A DNA stretch of 64,000 bases from assembly GCA_028821515.1 (NCBI GenBank), contig JAPPGA010000055.1:1-64000 (forward strand), given 5' to 3'. Below are positions 35,756-44,900 of the stretch, one piece after another (the stretch's first letter is position 1; each line of letters starts with the position of its first letter). The notes under the pieces were generated by a model. That model was not told where the DNA came from, did not search any database, and worked only from the letters and a program-made list of their open reading frames with translations. Origin of the DNA: Gammaproteobacteria bacterium (GTDB lineage: Bacteria > Pseudomonadota > Gammaproteobacteria > Pseudomonadales > Azotimanducaceae). A program made the position numbers and the translations under genes.

Positions 35756-36706
35756 TCACCCTCTCGGATGATGCGCCGAGTGTAACCGCTTGAGGCGATC
35801 CTGCGCGACATGCGTATAGATCTGCGTCGTCGAGAGATCCGCGTGGCCAAGCATCATTTGCACGGACCGCAGATCGGCGCCGTGGTTGATGAGGTGCGTC
35901 GCGAACGCGTGCCTGAGCGTGTGCGGCGAAATGTCGCTAGCGATCCCCGCGCGCATTGCGTAACGCTTTACCGCATGCCAGAAGGTTTGCCGGGTCATCG
36001 CGCTCCCGCGCCTGCTCGGAAACATCACATCGCTTGGCTTGCCGCGCAGAAGCGCGGGCCGCGCCTGGGCCAGGTAACGTGTCAACCAGTCCAGCGCAAC
36101 CTCGCCCACCGGGGTCAGCCGCTCCTTGCCACCCTTTCCTACGACGCGCACAACGCCCTGGCGGGTGTTAAGCGACGAAACCTCGAGTCCAACAAGCTCC
36201 GATACCCGCAAACCCGCAGCGTAGAGCAGTTCAAGCATCGCGCGATCGCGGAACTCGGTGGCGCATCCCTGGGGATCCTCGGTGTTCGGCGCGGCCAGCA
36301 ACGCCTCGACTTCGTCTTCTGAGAGCGACTTTGGCAGCGGCCTGCCAAGCAACGGCCGCGCAATGTCCTGGGTCGGATCGCGACCAAGGCGCCCCGCATC
36401 GACCGCATCCCGATAGTAGCCCCGCAGGCAGGACAGGAGCCTCGCAGTGGACCGGGCGGACAGGCCATCCGCGTGGCGCGCCCCCAGGTAGGCCTCGATG
36501 TCGTGGTCGCGCGCTCCGTCGAGGTCGCGACCCGCCTGTGCCGCCAACCACGCGCCGAAAGCGCGGAGATCCCGCCGATACGCAGCCAGGGTATTTGCGC
36601 TCAGCCCGCGGCGCAGCCAGACCCGATCAATGTAAGCGTCAATCTCATTGCCTGGCCGCGTGTCTACGGCCGAGCCGCCACCGCCTGCCGACACGTCAGC
36701 CAGCAT
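35756..36706 (-). CDS. xerD: Tyrosine recombinase XerD
   Basis: Resolves chromosome dimers at dif with XerC. The N-terminal core-binding domain contains YIDRVWLRRGLSANTLAAYRR, and the catalytic domain has the first Arg in AAGLRVSELVGLE, Lys in VVGKGGKERLTPVG, the HxxR in SPHTLRHAFATHL, His in MMLGHADLSTTQ, and the nucleophile Tyr in IYTHVAQDRLK. Length 316 includes a 15-residue N-terminal extension relative to E. coli (298). XerD rather than XerC is chosen from the HLINHGADLRSVQMMLGH wording and the dsbC-recJ neighbourhood. Confidence 0.93.
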   Translation of the reverse strand: MLADVSAGGGGSAVDTRPGNEIDAYIDRVWLRRGLSANTLAAYRRDLRAFGAWLAAQAGRDLDGARDHDIEAYLGARHADGLSARSTARLLSCLRGYYRDAVDAGRLGRDPTQDIARPLLGRPLPKSLSEDEVEALLAAPNTEDPQGCATEFRDRAMLELLYAAGLRVSELVGLEVSSLNTRQGVVRVVGKGGKERLTPVGEVALDWLTRYLAQARPALLRGKPSDVMFPSRRGSAMTRQTFWHAVKRYAMRAGIASDISPHTLRHAFATHLINHGADLRSVQMMLGHADLSTTQIYTHVAQDRLKRLHSAHHPRG

Positions 36707-36772
36707 GAACCCTTTCGGGAGTGTACCGGTGCGGATACGCGTTAATGGGTCGGTCTCCCCCGCTCGCCCGGG

Positions 36773-37123
36773 TCAGACCCTTTCCTTGATTCGCGCAGCG
36801 CGGCCGGACAATTTCCGCAGGTAGTAGAGCTTTGCCCGGCGCACATCGCCTCGGCGGGTGACGGCGATGCTGGCGATGATCGGGCTGTGCGTCTGAAACG
36901 ATCGCTCGACGCCAACCCCGTGGGAGACCTTGCGCACCGTGAAGGACGAGTTGAGACCGCGGTTGCGCTTGGCGATCACAACGCCCTCGAATACCTGCAA
37001 CCTTTCCCGGACCCCCTCGCGCACGCGCACGCGCACCGCGACCGTGTCGCCGGGACGAAACTCGGGCAGGTCGTCCCGGAGCTGCGCGTTCTCAAGTTCT
37101 TCGATGACTGTGTTGCGCCGCAT
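36773..37123 (-). CDS. rplS: 50S ribosomal protein L19
   Basis: Ribosomal protein at the 30S-50S interface. The 116-residue sequence shows [41 protein letters not shown] and the C-terminal [19 protein letters not shown] of L19. It is the last gene of rpsP-rimM-trmD-rplS, six bases after trmD. Confidence 0.97.
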   Translation of the reverse strand: MRRNTVIEELENAQLRDDLPEFRPGDTVAVRVRVREGVRERLQVFEGVVIAKRNRGLNSSFTVRKVSHGVGVERSFQTHSPIIASIAVTRRGDVRRAKLYYLRKLSGRAARIKERV

Positions 37124-37129
37124 GGAAAT

Positions 37130-37915
37130 CTACTCCGCTTTTGCTCCCAGGCCCTTCTCTTCCGGACCCTTCTCTCCCAGGCCCGTTTCCGCCAGGTATT
37201 GTCTCAACAGTTCCCGATCTTCGGCGCATAGCACCCGGTTCACCAAAAGGTCCGGGCGACGACGCCAGGTTCGCGCCAGTGCCTGTGCCCGGCGCCATCT
37301 CGCAATCGCGGCATGGTCACCACTCAGCAGTACCGAAGGGACACGCATCCCGCGATATTCGGGTGGTCGCGAATAGTGCGGATAGTCTAACAGGTTGTCG
37401 GCAAAGGACTCGCTTACCGTCGACGCCGGATTACCGAGCGTGCCGGGCAACAGGCGCGCCAGGGCATCCAGAACGGCCATGACCGCGAGTTCGCCCCCGG
37501 TCATGACGAAGTCGCCCAGGGAAAGTTCGAGATCGACCTCGCGTTGTACGAACCGCTCGTCGACACCTTCATACCGGCCTGCCACGAAAAGCAGGTTGTC
37601 GAGGCCGGCAAGTTCTTCCGCCATCGCCTGGTCGAAACGGCGTCCCTGGGGCGACATGTAAACGGTTGTCAGGGGACCCGGTGCAGACACTCTCGCCGCA
37701 TTGACGGCGTCGCTGAGCGGCGCCACCGTCATCACCATGCCCGGACCTCCGCCATAGGAATGGTCATCGACCGAACGCCGCCGATCGGAAGCGTAGTCGC
37801 GAGGATTGATGACGTTGAGCGCCAGCCTGCCGTCGGCGATCGCCCGGGCTACCACGCCTTCGCCGGTCAAGGCGCGGAACATGTCCGGGAAAATGGTGAC
37901 GACTCCGGCCCACAT
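37130..37915 (-). CDS. trmD: tRNA (guanine37-N1)-methyltransferase TrmD
   Basis: SPOUT-class methyltransferase that makes m1G37 and prevents +1 frameshifting. The ATG at 37915 gives 261 residues starting MWAGVVTIFPDMFRALTGEG, as in E. coli; a TTG two codons earlier is less likely. The knot region has VDDHSYGGGPGMVM, YMSPQGRRFDQ, CGRYEGVDERF-like VAGRYEGVDERFV, and SLGDFVMTGGELAVMAVLDA. The C-terminal helical domain ends LAETGLGEKG with a lysine/glycine-rich tail that is longer than usual. It follows rimM by six bases. Confidence 0.97.
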   Translation of the reverse strand: MWAGVVTIFPDMFRALTGEGVVARAIADGRLALNVINPRDYASDRRRSVDDHSYGGGPGMVMTVAPLSDAVNAARVSAPGPLTTVYMSPQGRRFDQAMAEELAGLDNLLFVAGRYEGVDERFVQREVDLELSLGDFVMTGGELAVMAVLDALARLLPGTLGNPASTVSESFADNLLDYPHYSRPPEYRGMRVPSVLLSGDHAAIARWRRAQALARTWRRRPDLLVNRVLCAEDRELLRQYLAETGLGEKGPEEKGLGAKAE

Positions 37916-37921
37916 GGTCAA

Positions 37922-38458
37922 TTAGCCCGGTTCTTCCCAATCCACGACTATCACCGACCGATCGAGGTCAACATCCCTGACAACGGAAGCGATGAAGGGA
38001 ATCAGTCTCTCGCTCGAACCATCGCTGACTACCAGCGCGTCGTTGGCACCAGTGGCCATCAAGTTCTCTACCCGGCCAAGATCCTCTCCCCCGACCGTTA
38101 CCACGTCGAGCCCGATCAGGTCCCGCCAGTAGTATTCGTCGGTTTCCGTTTCCGGGAGCGCGGACTCGGGCACGCCGATGAGGACGCCCCGCAGGGCCGC
38201 AGCGGCTTCGCGATCGTCAATGCCATCCACGCGGCAAAGAAAACCGTTGTCATGCCTTCGCGCGCCGTCGGGGCAGACGGTCACTTCGCGCCAGGCACCG
38301 TCGGACAGCAGGGACCACGGCGCATATTCCAGGAGATTCTCTGCGGGACGCGTGAACGAAACGATGCGCAGCATGCCGCCGATCCCATGGGGACCGGTCA
38401 CCCTGCCCACCACGACCATCCCGTCGCCGGGCAACTGTTCCGTCGCCGGAATCGGCAT
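37922..38458 (-). CDS. rimM: Ribosome maturation factor RimM
   Basis: Binds S19 and helps assemble the 30S head. The N-terminal RimM beta barrel shows VVVGRVTGPHGIGGMLRIVSFT, and the C-terminal PRC barrel shows EYYWRDLIGLDVVTVGGEDLGRV and LIPFIASVVRDVDLDRSVIVV. Length 178 is typical. It lies 27 bases after rpsP and ahead of trmD. Confidence 0.95.
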   Translation of the reverse strand: MPIPATEQLPGDGMVVVGRVTGPHGIGGMLRIVSFTRPAENLLEYAPWSLLSDGAWREVTVCPDGARRHDNGFLCRVDGIDDREAAAALRGVLIGVPESALPETETDEYYWRDLIGLDVVTVGGEDLGRVENLMATGANDALVVSDGSSERLIPFIASVVRDVDLDRSVIVVDWEEPG

Positions 38459-38485
38459 CGTGCCAGCCCCGTCCGAGAGGTTGGG

Positions 38486-38746
38486 CTATTCGGATGCGGC
38501 GGCTTCGCGCCGCGCGGCTCCGATGAGCTGCCTGGCCCGTTCGGATGGCTGGGCACCTACCGACAACCAGTAATCGATACGGTCCAGGTCGATGCGCACC
38601 CGCTGCTCGTCGCCTTTCGCCAGCGGATTGAAAAAGCCCACCCGCTCGATGAACCGTCCGTCGCGCTTCGCCGCCTTGTCTGCGACGGTCAGGTGGTAGA
38701 AGGGTCTCTTCTTCGCGCCGTGTCTCGCCAATCGAATCGTGACCAT
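38486..38746 (-). CDS. rpsP: 30S ribosomal protein S16
   Basis: Small ribosomal protein binding 16S r[26 protein letters not shown] at the start and FINPLxxG-like [33 protein letters not shown] are diagnostic. The 86-residue length fits. A strong Shine-Dalgarno, aaaggag, lies 9 bases before the ATG. It is the first gene of the rpsP-rimM-trmD-rplS operon, 72 bases after ffh. Confidence 0.97.
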   Translation of the reverse strand: MVTIRLARHGAKKRPFYHLTVADKAAKRDGRFIERVGFFNPLAKGDEQRVRIDLDRIDYWLSVGAQPSERARQLIGAARREAAASE

Positions 38747-38818
38747 TCGGATCGGCTCCTTTAAGAAAAGGCGCGCATGTTACAGCAAGCGGCCACCCTT
38801 GGCACGAGGCGTACCACC

Positions 38819-40183
38819 TCAGCGACGAAAACGGGGCCGCTGCGCCACCTGGCCCTGCGCCTGGAGGTTCCGCAGCATCCGGTCCATGCCCCCTCTGCGG
38901 GTTGCCTTGCGCATGAACTTCTGCATCTGCTTGTGCTGCTTCAGGAGCCGATTGACGTCTTGCACACGCGTACCGCTGCCCGCCGATATCCTGCGCTTTC
39001 GGGACCCGTCAATGGTGTCGGGAAAGCGGCGCTCGCGCGGCGTCATGGAGTTGATCACGGCTTCCATGCGCCGGAAGTCGGCGTCGTCGAGTCCGGTCCG
39101 GGGCATCTGCCCCGCGCCCGGGAGCCTGTCCAGCATGCTGCCGACTCCTCCCATGCGCGCCATCTGCTGCAACTGGTCGCGAAAGTCCTCCAGATCGAAC
39201 CTGCGGCCTCCCGCCGCTTTCCTGGCGAGGCGTTGCGCCTTCTGCCTGTCAACCTTGCGCTCGACTTCCTCGATCAGGCCGAGGACATCTCCCATGCCCA
39301 GTATCCGCGACGCCATCCGGTCCGGATGGAACGCCTCCAGCCCATCCGTCTTCTCGCCGACCCCGATGAATTTGATCGGCTTGCCGGTAATCGCGCGCAC
39401 CGACAGGGCCGCCCCGCCCCGGGCATCACCGTCCGCCTTGGCGAGGACCACTCCCGTCAGCGGCAGCGCCTCGTCGAAAGCCCTCGCCGCGTTCGCAGCG
39501 TCCTGTCCGGTCATGGCATCGACGACGAACAGGGTCTCCACCGGCCGCAATACGCCATGCAACGCCCTGATCTCCGCCATCATCCCCTCATCGATGGCAA
39601 GCCGGCCCGCCGTATCGACGATCAGTACATCGTCGAATCGCGTCTTCGCGTCGGTGAGGGCACCCTCGGCAATCGTGATCGGTTCCTGTCCAACGGCGCT
39701 TGGGATGTATCGCGCCTGGACTTCCTCGCTGAGCGTTCGCAGTTGCTCGATCGCGGCGGGCCGATAGACGTCGGCGCTCACCAGGGACACCTTCTTCTTC
39801 TCCCGTTCGATGAGCAGGCGCGCAAGCTTGGCGGCGGTCGTGGTCTTGCCGGCACCCTGCAGGCCAGCCATCAACACCACCGCCGGCGGCGCCGCGGCGA
39901 GATTCAACGCGTCGTTCCGCTCGCCCATCAGCCGGACGAGTTCGTCGTGAACCACCCTGACGAATGCCTCGCCCGGGTTGATCCCCGCCGACACCGACTG
40001 ACCGATGGCCTTGCGCCGCACCCCTTCGGTGAACGACCGGACCACCTCCAGCGCCACGTCCGCATCCAGGAGCGCGAGGCGCACCTCGCGCAGCGTCTCC
40101 TGGATGTTGTCTTCCGAGAGATACGCCTTCCCCGAAAGGCCTCGGAGCGCCGCCGTCAGGCGCTGACTCAAGCTATCGAACAT
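38819..40183 (-). CDS. ffh: Signal recognition particle protein Ffh
   Basis: Cotranslational targeting GTPase that binds 4.5S RNA. The N domain opens MFDSLSQRLTAALRGLSGK. The G domain has MAGLQGAGKTTTAAKLARLL (G1), DTAGRLAIDEGMMAEI (G3) and LAKADGDARGGAAL (G4), with Ala in place of the usual Thr before KADGD. The M domain starts near residue 295 and contains the hydrophobic finger-loop methionines and GSGTRVQDVNRLLKQHKQMQ. Length 454. It is divergent from ypjD, the E. coli arrangement, and precedes rpsP on the same strand. Confidence 0.97.
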   Translation of the reverse strand: MFDSLSQRLTAALRGLSGKAYLSEDNIQETLREVRLALLDADVALEVVRSFTEGVRRKAIGQSVSAGINPGEAFVRVVHDELVRLMGERNDALNLAAAPPAVVLMAGLQGAGKTTTAAKLARLLIEREKKKVSLVSADVYRPAAIEQLRTLSEEVQARYIPSAVGQEPITIAEGALTDAKTRFDDVLIVDTAGRLAIDEGMMAEIRALHGVLRPVETLFVVDAMTGQDAANAARAFDEALPLTGVVLAKADGDARGGAALSVRAITGKPIKFIGVGEKTDGLEAFHPDRMASRILGMGDVLGLIEEVERKVDRQKAQRLARKAAGGRRFDLEDFRDQLQQMARMGGVGSMLDRLPGAGQMPRTGLDDADFRRMEAVINSMTPRERRFPDTIDGSRKRRISAGSGTRVQDVNRLLKQHKQMQKFMRKATRRGGMDRMLRNLQAQGQVAQRPRFRR

Positions 40184-40224
40184 TGGCGTCTCCCGTGTTC
40201 GCCAGGAATCGTCGAAGAGCAGAA

Positions 40225-40230
40225 ATTATA
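40225..40230 (-). promoter_or_regulatory. Possible -10 element for ffh
   Basis: TATAAT on the minus strand, 41 bases before the ffh ATG. No good -35 hexamer at normal spacing. An overlapping TATAGT on the plus strand (40227-40232) could serve ypjD. Confidence 0.4.
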
Positions 40231-40320
40231 GTCTGACCACGCTGGCGCAAGGTGCCGGCATTGTGCCAAACTCGGGCATCAACCTCCCGCAATCGAGGGC
40301 GGCACGCCGCCAATCGGCCG

Positions 40321-41130
40321 ATGAACCCGGTCTATCCCGGTGCTCTTGCGATACTGCTCTACGTCGCTGGATGCCTTTTGCAGTTCCGCGCGCTTTCGGT
40401 GCGCGATCCGAAGCCATCGAAGCGGCTGCTCGCCATTTCCCTGCCCGCTGTCGTGCTGCACGGGCTCTGCCTGGCGCTGGTGATCTACTCGGCTACCGGC
40501 ATCGACCTGTCGTTGTTCACGATCGCATCGCTCATCGCGTTCGCGGCGACATTGACAATACTTGCCGCGGCTCTGGCCCAGCCGCAGGGCAGGCTGGAGA
40601 ACCTGTACCTGCTCGTCTTTCCGTTCTCGATCATCGCTATCGCCGGGTCCCTCGCTTTCGGCGGCACCAAGGTGCGTCAGGTCCTGGAGGGCGGGTTGCT
40701 GGCGCATCTGCTGGTTTCCATCTTCGCTTACACGCTGCTCACGGTTGCCGCATTCCAGGCGATCCTCCTGTGGGTGCAGGAACGACACATCCGGCACAAG
40801 GAGCCGATCGGCGTGATTCGCATCCTTCCTCCGCTCGAAACACTGGAAGTCTTCCTGTTTCAGCTCCTCATGGCTGGTTTCGCGCTGCTTACCGTCTCGA
40901 TAGCGATCGGGTTCGCGTTCCTGGACAACGTGCTGGCGCGGGACGTGGTCTACCACACCGTGCTCGCGACCGCGTCCTGGTGCATTTACGGCGGTTTGCT
41001 CATCGGTCACCGGGTGTTCGGCTGGCGAGGCACGATGGCGGCGCGCTGGACGCTGGCGGCGTTCGCGTTGCTGGTGATCGGCTACTTCGGCAGCCGGTTC
41101 GTGCTGGAATTCGTGCTGGGCGCCCGATAA
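40321..41130 (+). CDS. ypjD: CcsA/YpjD-family inner-membrane protein
   Basis: Eight-helix membrane protein of the cytochrome c assembly (CcsA/CcmF-like) superfamily. The ATG at 40321 gives 269 residues. Hydrophobic segments alternate with short loops, including ISLPAVVLHGLCLALVIYSA, LYLLVFPFSIIAIAGSLAFG and LLAHLLVSIFAYTLLTVAAF (the HxxxS...Y segment typical of the family). LPPLETLEVFLFQLLMAGF and GGLLIGHRVFGWRGTMAARW follow. YpjD of E. coli has no settled role in haem handling. It is divergent from ffh and ends six bases from the convergent leuA stop. Confidence 0.9.
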   Translation: MNPVYPGALAILLYVAGCLLQFRALSVRDPKPSKRLLAISLPAVVLHGLCLALVIYSATGIDLSLFTIASLIAFAATLTILAAALAQPQGRLENLYLLVFPFSIIAIAGSLAFGGTKVRQVLEGGLLAHLLVSIFAYTLLTVAAFQAILLWVQERHIRHKEPIGVIRILPPLETLEVFLFQLLMAGFALLTVSIAIGFAFLDNVLARDVVYHTVLATASWCIYGGLLIGHRVFGWRGTMAARWTLAAFALLVIGYFGSRFVLEFVLGAR

Positions 41131-41136
41131 TCGCAG

Positions 41137-42843
41137 CTACTGCCGGATCTTCCAGCGCCGGTTCACGGCGGAGACGATCGCCGACAACGAGGCGGTGATC
41201 GTGTTTCGGCTCATGCCGATGCCGTAGCATTGTTCCTCGCCGTTGTCGATGGCCAGGAGGCAGAGCGCCGCCGCGTCCTTACCCGTCGACAGGGCAATCT
41301 CGCGGTAGTCGATAATGTTGAGCGGTTCGTTCAGCGTATCGACCATGCCGTTGACGAACGCTTCGATGGGGCCGCTGCCCTGGCCGGCGATGCGTACCGC
41401 GTTTTCCGATACCTCCACCATCGCCTCACAGCGCTGCGTGCCGTCTTCTCCCTGGGTGAGGTCATAGTCGATCAGCCTGTAGGGCCCGTCCTCGCACAGG
41501 TATTCGTCGATCAACGCCTGGAAGATCTCATGCGCGCGCACTTCACGGTCCAGGCGCTCGGTCATGCCCTGCACGTGCCGGGAAAACTCCACCAGCATTT
41601 CCCGGGGCAGCGGCACGCCGTAGTGCTCCTCGAGGACGAAACCGACGCCGCCCTTGCCGGACTGGCTGTTGACGCGCACGGTCTCCTTGTACGAGGAACC
41701 GACGTCCGCCGGATTGATGGGCAGGTACGGGACCTCCCAGGCGTCGTCGCCCACTTCCGCCATGCCCTTTCGGATCGCATCCTGGTGCGATCCGGAAAAC
41801 GCAGTGAACACGAGGTCGCCCGCATAGGGATGGCGTTCGTGCACGGGCAACTTGTTGATGGATTCCACCGTTTCCCGAATGCGCGGCATATCCCGGAAAT
41901 CCAGCTCCGGATCAACGCCCTGGGAGAACAGGTTCATGGCCACCGTGACGATGTCGCAGTTGCCGGTGCGCTCGCCGTTGCCGAACAGGGTCCCTTCCAC
42001 CCGCTCGGCACCCGCCATGAGCGCGAGTTCCGTCGCCGCGACGCCGGTGCCGCGGTCGTTGTGGGTGTGCAGGCTGACGACGGCGCTGTCCCGCGCCGGG
42101 AAGTTGCGGCAGAACCATTCGATCTGGTCCGCATACACGTTCGGTGTCGCCATTTCGACGGTGGAGGGAAGATTGACGATGATCCTGTCTTCCGGCGTCG
42201 CGCCCCAGGTCTCGGCGACGGCCGCGCAGATCTCCACGGCGAAGTCGAGTTCCGTACCGGTAAAGCTCTCAGGCGAGTACTCGTAGGTGATATTGGCGCC
42301 CGACAGTGACGACAGTCCGTCCCGGACAAGCCTGGTCCCGTCCACCGCAAGCTTCACGATGCCTTCCCTTCCCAGGCGGAACACCACCCGCCGCTGCAGG
42401 GTCGAGGTCGAGTTGTAGAGGTGAAAGATGACGTTCCGGGCACCGTCCAGGGCTTCGACGGTGCGCTCGATGAGTTCCGGGCGGGCCTGGCACAAGACCT
42501 GGATCGCGACGTGATCCGGGATGCGGTCTTCGTCGATGATGCGGCGGATGAAGTCGAAATCCGGTTGCGACGCGGCCGGAAACCCCACCTCGATTTCAGA
42601 GAATCCGACTGCCAGCAGCAGCTCCCACATGCGGATCTTCTCGTCCACGTTCATCGGATCGATGAGGGCTTGGTTACCGTCCCGCAGATCGACGCTGCAC
42701 CAGCGCGGCGCGCGCTTCAGCATCGCCGCGGGCCAGGTCCGATCCGGCAGTTCGATGGGCCTGAAAGCGCGGTATTTCTGGAACGGCATGGCGCCGACAC
42801 GCGCGCCAGCGTTGCCGACGTCGAACTCTTGACTTGGTTGCAT
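41137..42843 (-). CDS. leuA: 2-isopropylmalate synthase (long, type 2)
   Basis: Condenses acetyl-CoA with 2-ketoisovalerate, the committed step of leucine synthesis. The 568-residue protein is of the long LeuA subgroup: KYRAFRPIELPDRTWP and WCSVDLRDGNQALIDPM start the TIM barrel, GFSEIEVGFPAASQPDFDF follows, the metal ligands are in SLHTHNDRGTGVA, and GTLFGNGERTGNCD is the second signature. A C-terminal LeuA dimer/regulatory domain, which binds leucine for feedback inhibition, starts near residue 430. The ATG has ggga ten bases upstream. The 5' region carries a promoter and a leucine-rich leader frame. Confidence 0.96.
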   Translation of the reverse strand: MQPSQEFDVGNAGARVGAMPFQKYRAFRPIELPDRTWPAAMLKRAPRWCSVDLRDGNQALIDPMNVDEKIRMWELLLAVGFSEIEVGFPAASQPDFDFIRRIIDEDRIPDHVAIQVLCQARPELIERTVEALDGARNVIFHLYNSTSTLQRRVVFRLGREGIVKLAVDGTRLVRDGLSSLSGANITYEYSPESFTGTELDFAVEICAAVAETWGATPEDRIIVNLPSTVEMATPNVYADQIEWFCRNFPARDSAVVSLHTHNDRGTGVAATELALMAGAERVEGTLFGNGERTGNCDIVTVAMNLFSQGVDPELDFRDMPRIRETVESINKLPVHERHPYAGDLVFTAFSGSHQDAIRKGMAEVGDDAWEVPYLPINPADVGSSYKETVRVNSQSGKGGVGFVLEEHYGVPLPREMLVEFSRHVQGMTERLDREVRAHEIFQALIDEYLCEDGPYRLIDYDLTQGEDGTQRCEAMVEVSENAVRIAGQGSGPIEAFVNGMVDTLNEPLNIIDYREIALSTGKDAAALCLLAIDNGEEQCYGIGMSRNTITASLSAIVSAVNRRWKIRQ

Positions 42844-42887
42844 GGCGAATTTCTCCCGAACTCGTCCCGACTTCTTGGTGGTGGCGG

Positions 42888-42935
42888 CGGGCCAGGGGCC
42901 CGGATTTTGAGATAGATGCCGGCCTAAGCCGGCAG
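42888..42935 (-). promoter_or_regulatory. Paired hairpins in the leuA leader
   Basis: In the transcript gccggc-ttag-gccggc (42935-42920) forms a 6-bp hairpin over the leader stop codon, and cgggcc-cct-ggcccg (42902-42888) forms another before leuA. No T-run follows the second, so classic intrinsic attenuation is not proven; occlusion by the leader ribosome is an alternative. Confidence 0.45.
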
Positions 42936-42989
42936 GAGAAGTGCCAGCCGCAACGCGATCTCGGACAGAACTGTAGTGCGTCGGGCCAT
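42924..42989 (-). CDS. Probable leucine leader peptide (21 residues)
   Basis: A minus-strand frame with ATG at 42989 and TAG at 42926-42924, between a strong promoter and leuA. Six of 21 residues are leucine, four of them in LRLALLLPA at the end, which suits ribosome stalling on scarce Leu-tRNA. Codons used for Leu are CTG, TTG, CTG, CTT, CTC, CTG. The ATG lies only about two bases after the predicted transcription start, so it would have to be translated as a leaderless message, and no Shine-Dalgarno is present. Leader function is inferred from position, content and the hairpin over its stop. Confidence 0.55.
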   Translation of the reverse strand: MARRTTVLSEIALRLALLLPA

Positions 42990-42997
42990 AGCGGCGA

Positions 42998-43025
42998 ACT
43001 ATAGACCTGTTTCCACGCTTGTCAA
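42998..43025 (-). promoter_or_regulatory. Strong sigma-70 promoter for leuA
   Basis: TTGACA (43025-43020) and TATAGT (43003-42998) are separated by 16 bases and sit just after the purT stop. This is the best-matching promoter in the window. Predicted start of transcription is near 42991. Confidence 0.8.
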
Positions 43026-43044
43026 CGCAATGGCGTGTCCGGAC

Positions 43045-44232
43045 CTATCCCACGTTGCACTGCACGGCGGCGGCCGCGGTTCTCGCCTTGCCGCGGGCCT
43101 GGTCGATGGACCTGCCCACCGCGAGGGCGACGCCCATGCGGCGCTCGCCCCGGACTTCGGGTTTTCCGAACAACCGAATCTCGGTGCCGGGCGCTGCGAG
43201 AGCCTCATCGAGTCCAGAGTACGTCACCTCGTCGGAATCGCCGTGCGCGATGATCACCGCGGAAGCCGACGGTCCACGCTGCACGATTTCCGGCACGGGC
43301 AATCCCAGTATCGCCCGGGCATGCAGGGCGAACTGGGACTTGTCCTGGCTGATCATCGTCACCATGCCGGTGTCGTGCGGCCTCGGACTCACTTCCGAGA
43401 ATATGACCTCGTCTCCCTTGATGAAAAACTCGACCCCAAAGATGCCGCGGCCGCCGAGTTGGCCGGTGACCAGCGCCGCTATGCGCTGCGCCTCCGCGCG
43501 GGCCGCTCCGGCCATGGGCTGGGGCTGCCAGGATTCCTGGTAGTCGCCACCCTCCTGCCGATGCCCGATGGGTTCGCAGAAGGACACTTCACCGTCGCCG
43601 TGGCGTACGGTCAGCAGGGTGATCTCGTAGTCGAAGTCGACGAAGCCCTCGACGATGACGCGATCCGCAGCGCCCCTGGCCGCGCTATGCGCCAGTTGCC
43701 ATGACTGCTCTGCGTCTTCCCGCACCGCCACCGTGGACTGTCCCTTGCCCGACGAACTCATGACCGGTTTCACGATGCACGGCACCCCGATTTCGTCGAT
43801 GGCGGCGAAATACTCCTCCTCCGTCTCCGCGAAGCGATACGCGGACGTCGCAACGCCGAGTTCCTCCGCGGCGAGCCGGCGGATGCCTTCGCGGTTCATG
43901 GTCAGTCGCGCCGCCCGGGCGGTCGGCACGATGTGATGCCCCTCGCGTTCCAGTTCCACCAGCGTCGGCGTCGCGATGGCTTCGATTTCCGGTACCACCA
44001 GGTGCGGGCGTTCCGACTCGATGACCGCACGCAGCGCGTCGCCATTCAGCATGTCGATCGCGTGAGCCCGATGGGCGACCTGCATCGCCGGCGCGCCGGC
44101 ATACCTGTCGACGGCGATGACTTCCACGCCAAACCGTTGCAGCGCGATGACGACCTCCTTGCCGAGTTCTCCCGACCCGAGCAGCATCACGCGCGTCGAT
44201 GACCCCGATAGGGGCGTGCCGATTTCGATCAT
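43045..44232 (-). CDS. purT: Formate-dependent GAR transformylase PurT
   Basis: ATP-grasp enzyme making formyl-GAR from formate, GAR and ATP in purine synthesis. The N-terminal preATP-grasp fold shows [20 protein letters not shown] and [17 protein letters not shown]. The ATP-grasp core shows [37 protein letters not shown] and [21 protein letters not shown]-type metal-binding strands with [14 protein letters not shown]. Length 395 is standard. It is coupled to the upstream carbonic-anhydrase-like gene by an ATGA overlap. Confidence 0.96.
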   Translation of the reverse strand: MIEIGTPLSGSSTRVMLLGSGELGKEVVIALQRFGVEVIAVDRYAGAPAMQVAHRAHAIDMLNGDALRAVIESERPHLVVPEIEAIATPTLVELEREGHHIVPTARAARLTMNREGIRRLAAEELGVATSAYRFAETEEEYFAAIDEIGVPCIVKPVMSSSGKGQSTVAVREDAEQSWQLAHSAARGAADRVIVEGFVDFDYEITLLTVRHGDGEVSFCEPIGHRQEGGDYQESWQPQPMAGAARAEAQRIAALVTGQLGGRGIFGVEFFIKGDEVIFSEVSPRPHDTGMVTMISQDKSQFALHARAILGLPVPEIVQRGPSASAVIIAHGDSDEVTYSGLDEALAAPGTEIRLFGKPEVRGERRMGVALAVGRSIDQARGKARTAAAAVQCNVG

Positions 44233-44765
44233 TCTCGATTCGCTTCCTCTTGCTTCTGCATCTGTCTCTTGTACGACTTGAAATTATTCACATAGAGATT
44301 TGAAAAATAACTTATTTCTTCTACTTCATCGTCGGTTAGATCACGCACGACCCGACCGGGAGACCCGAGTACCAGGCTGCCGTCCGGGATGGTCTTTCCC
44401 TCGGTGACCAGGGCATTGGACCCAATCAGGCAGTTTTCGCCAATCCTCGCGCCGTTCATCACAACCGCATGGATGCCGATGAGGGAGTTGTCGCCGACGG
44501 TACAACCATGCACGACGGCGTGGTGGCCCACCGTGACCCCGTGCCCGATCGTGACGGGATACGTATCGTCCATGTGCACCACGGCGCAATCCTGGATGTT
44601 GGAGTTCGCGCCGATCGTCACGGTATCGTAATCGCCGCGCACGACCGCGCCGAACCACACGCTCACGTTATGGTCCAGGACCACGGACCCGATGACGGCA
44701 GCCGACTCGGCTACGAAATAGTCGCCGCACATCACCACGCGGCGCTCGCCCAAGGCATAGATCAC
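44229..44765 (-). CDS. yrdA: Gamma-class carbonic anhydrase family protein (YrdA-like)
   Basis: Left-handed beta-helix trimer protein with hexapeptide repeats. The GTG at 44765, preceded by gggggaggg, gives 178 residues. Metal-ligand histidines fit in [24 protein letters not shown], and repeats run through [20 protein letters not shown] to [15 protein letters not shown]. Carbonic anhydrase activity is unproven for YrdA. The last 30 or so codons (44232-44330) are strikingly AT-rich for this genome and encode [18 protein letters not shown]. It is divergent from the Nudix gene and upstream of purT. Confidence 0.88.
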   Translation of the reverse strand: MIYALGERRVVMCGDYFVAESAAVIGSVVLDHNVSVWFGAVVRGDYDTVTIGANSNIQDCAVVHMDDTYPVTIGHGVTVGHHAVVHGCTVGDNSLIGIHAVVMNGARIGENCLIGSNALVTEGKTIPDGSLVLGSPGRVVRDLTDDEVEEISYFSNLYVNNFKSYKRQMQKQEEANRE

Positions 44766-44887
44766 GCGCTTTCGCCCTCCCCCGGGCTGACCTTCACCTG
44801 TGGTCACATTGTGTCGAAGGCGCACGCGCAAATCCATTCGATTCCGCCGAACGAATGTACCCGGGGGGAGGCAAACCGGCGCGAGGC

Positions 44888-44893
44888 TATAAT
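44888..44893 (+). promoter_or_regulatory. -10 element placed for a leaderless Nudix transcript
   Basis: Perfect TATAAT ending seven bases before the GTG start at 44901, so the transcript would begin at or next to the start codon. No matching -35 hexamer. Confidence 0.5.
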
Positions 44894-44900
44894 CGGCTCC

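Noticed and set aside
40227-40232. TATAGT as the ypjD promoter
   Set aside because: It is about 90 bases from the ypjD ATG, overlaps a better TATAAT for ffh on the other strand, and has no -35.
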